NCBI GenBank assembly: GCA_944393165.1
Contig: CALXZF010000161.1
Span: 1 to 14,515 of the forward strand
Direction: 5' to 3'
Origin: an uncultured Clostridia bacterium
GTDB lineage: Bacteria; Bacillota_A; Clostridia; TANB77; CAG-508
Length of the DNA stretch: 14,515 bases
The translations under genes were made by a program, and so were the position numbers. Each line of letters begins with the position of its first letter. The stretch's first letter is position 1. This document shows positions 14,216 to 14,515 of this stretch, in pieces. The notes below the pieces were generated by a model. It saw nothing but the letters and a program-made list of their open reading frames with translations, made no database searches and was not told the origin of the DNA.

Positions 14216-14515
14216 TAAGTAAAAAAAGGATTATGATAATGGTATGTATGCTATGTGTATCATTGTATGCATTTTCGTTCAAAATTGCAAATAATAATCA
14301 AGATTTTGGAACAACAGAAAAAACAGCCGAAACTGTTGCAACTCCGGTATCTAATAAAGTGGTTATTGTAGATGCAGGCCATGGCTCGCCAGATGAAGGA
14401 GCTGAAAGTAGTAAAGGCACTACAGAAGCAGAGCTTAACTTGAAAATCGCATTAAAACTACAAAATCTACTTGAGCAAAGTGGTTGCACTGTTCTATTAA
14501 CACGCTCTGATGAAA
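14206..14515 (+). CDS. cwlD: CwlD-like N-acetylmuramoyl-L-alanine amidase, N-terminal part
   Basis: The gene is cut by the window end, with about 103 codons visible. A short cytoplasmic basic head (SKKR), a hydrophobic anchor (about residues 9-25) and a 25-residue Thr/Asn-rich linker lead into an Amidase_3 domain. Its first motif is VVIVDAGHGSPDEGA, in which the histidine of AGHG is a zinc ligand. TEAELNL carries the second ligand, glutamate, and GCTVLLTRSDE follows. Such zinc amidases cleave the muramoyl-alanine bond. CwlD acts in spore cortex maturation, and the small size of the head and linker fits it. The ATG at 14206 has AAGGGG about nine bases upstream. An in-frame ATG at 14239 has AAAAGGA eight bases upstream and is a real alternative that would shorten the anchor. 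The same frame extends up to an ATG at 14161, which lacks a site. Confidence 0.8.
   Translation, partial: MLILSKKRIMIMVCMLCVSLYAFSFKIANNNQDFGTTEKTAETVATPVSNKVVIVDAGHGSPDEGAESSKGTTEAELNLKIALKLQNLLEQSGCTVLLTRSDE

Overview
This is a low-GC (roughly 30 % by eye), AT-codon-biased segment from a Gram-positive bacterium. Strong GGAGG-type ribosome sites, TTGACA/TATAAT-like promoters, TGA used as a stop, a SleB-type cell-wall hydrolase and a CwlD-like amidase together point to a spore-forming member of the Clostridia (Firmicutes), plausibly an uncultured gut lineage. No rRNA, tRNA, CRISPR array, transposase or phage structural gene was recognised. Most of the window is housekeeping and envelope genes.

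Layout. 1-293: the 3' end of a gene for an unrecognised protein with a C-terminal membrane anchor. 297-1597: acpS (fatty-acid carrier-protein activation), with a good sigma-A promoter and a palindrome at its transcription start, then a terminator, then a TatD-family metal-dependent hydrolase. 1604-3077: htpX and lemA on the minus strand, a frequent pair in membrane-protein quality control, converging on tatD with a 6-base gap. 3298-4364: a membrane-anchored DUF348/G5/SleB-type wall hydrolase driven by a perfect-consensus promoter. 4495-6513: exonuclease III and an AI-2E-family membrane permease. 6543-6599: a long hairpin between convergent genes. 6610-6960: a small coiled-coil protein on the minus strand. 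7295-10097: a two-component system with an OmpR/VanR-type regulator and a large six-helix histidine kinase, preceded by 11-base-phased direct repeats that look like the regulator's own binding site. 10318-11649: an AAA/DUF4143 ATPase of the accessory type, with tandem 33-base promoter-like repeats in front and near-identical 19-base direct repeats on both sides. 11732-13450: an AMP-forming acyl-CoA synthetase on the minus strand. 13680-14150: a NUDIX hydrolase. 14206-end: the start of a CwlD-like amidase, truncated by the window edge, whose ribosome site lies in the loop of a 21-base-pair hairpin.

Working together: the SleB-like and CwlD-like enzymes act on peptidoglycan, probably in the spore cortex or during growth, and the large kinase with its regulator is of the type that senses envelope stress. 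AcpS and the acyl-CoA synthetase both serve lipid metabolism but are not adjacent. The ATPase locus is the most accessory-looking part. Its flanking repeats suggest it was inserted between the kinase stop codon and a terminator that once served both the kinase operon and the acyl-CoA synthetase gene.
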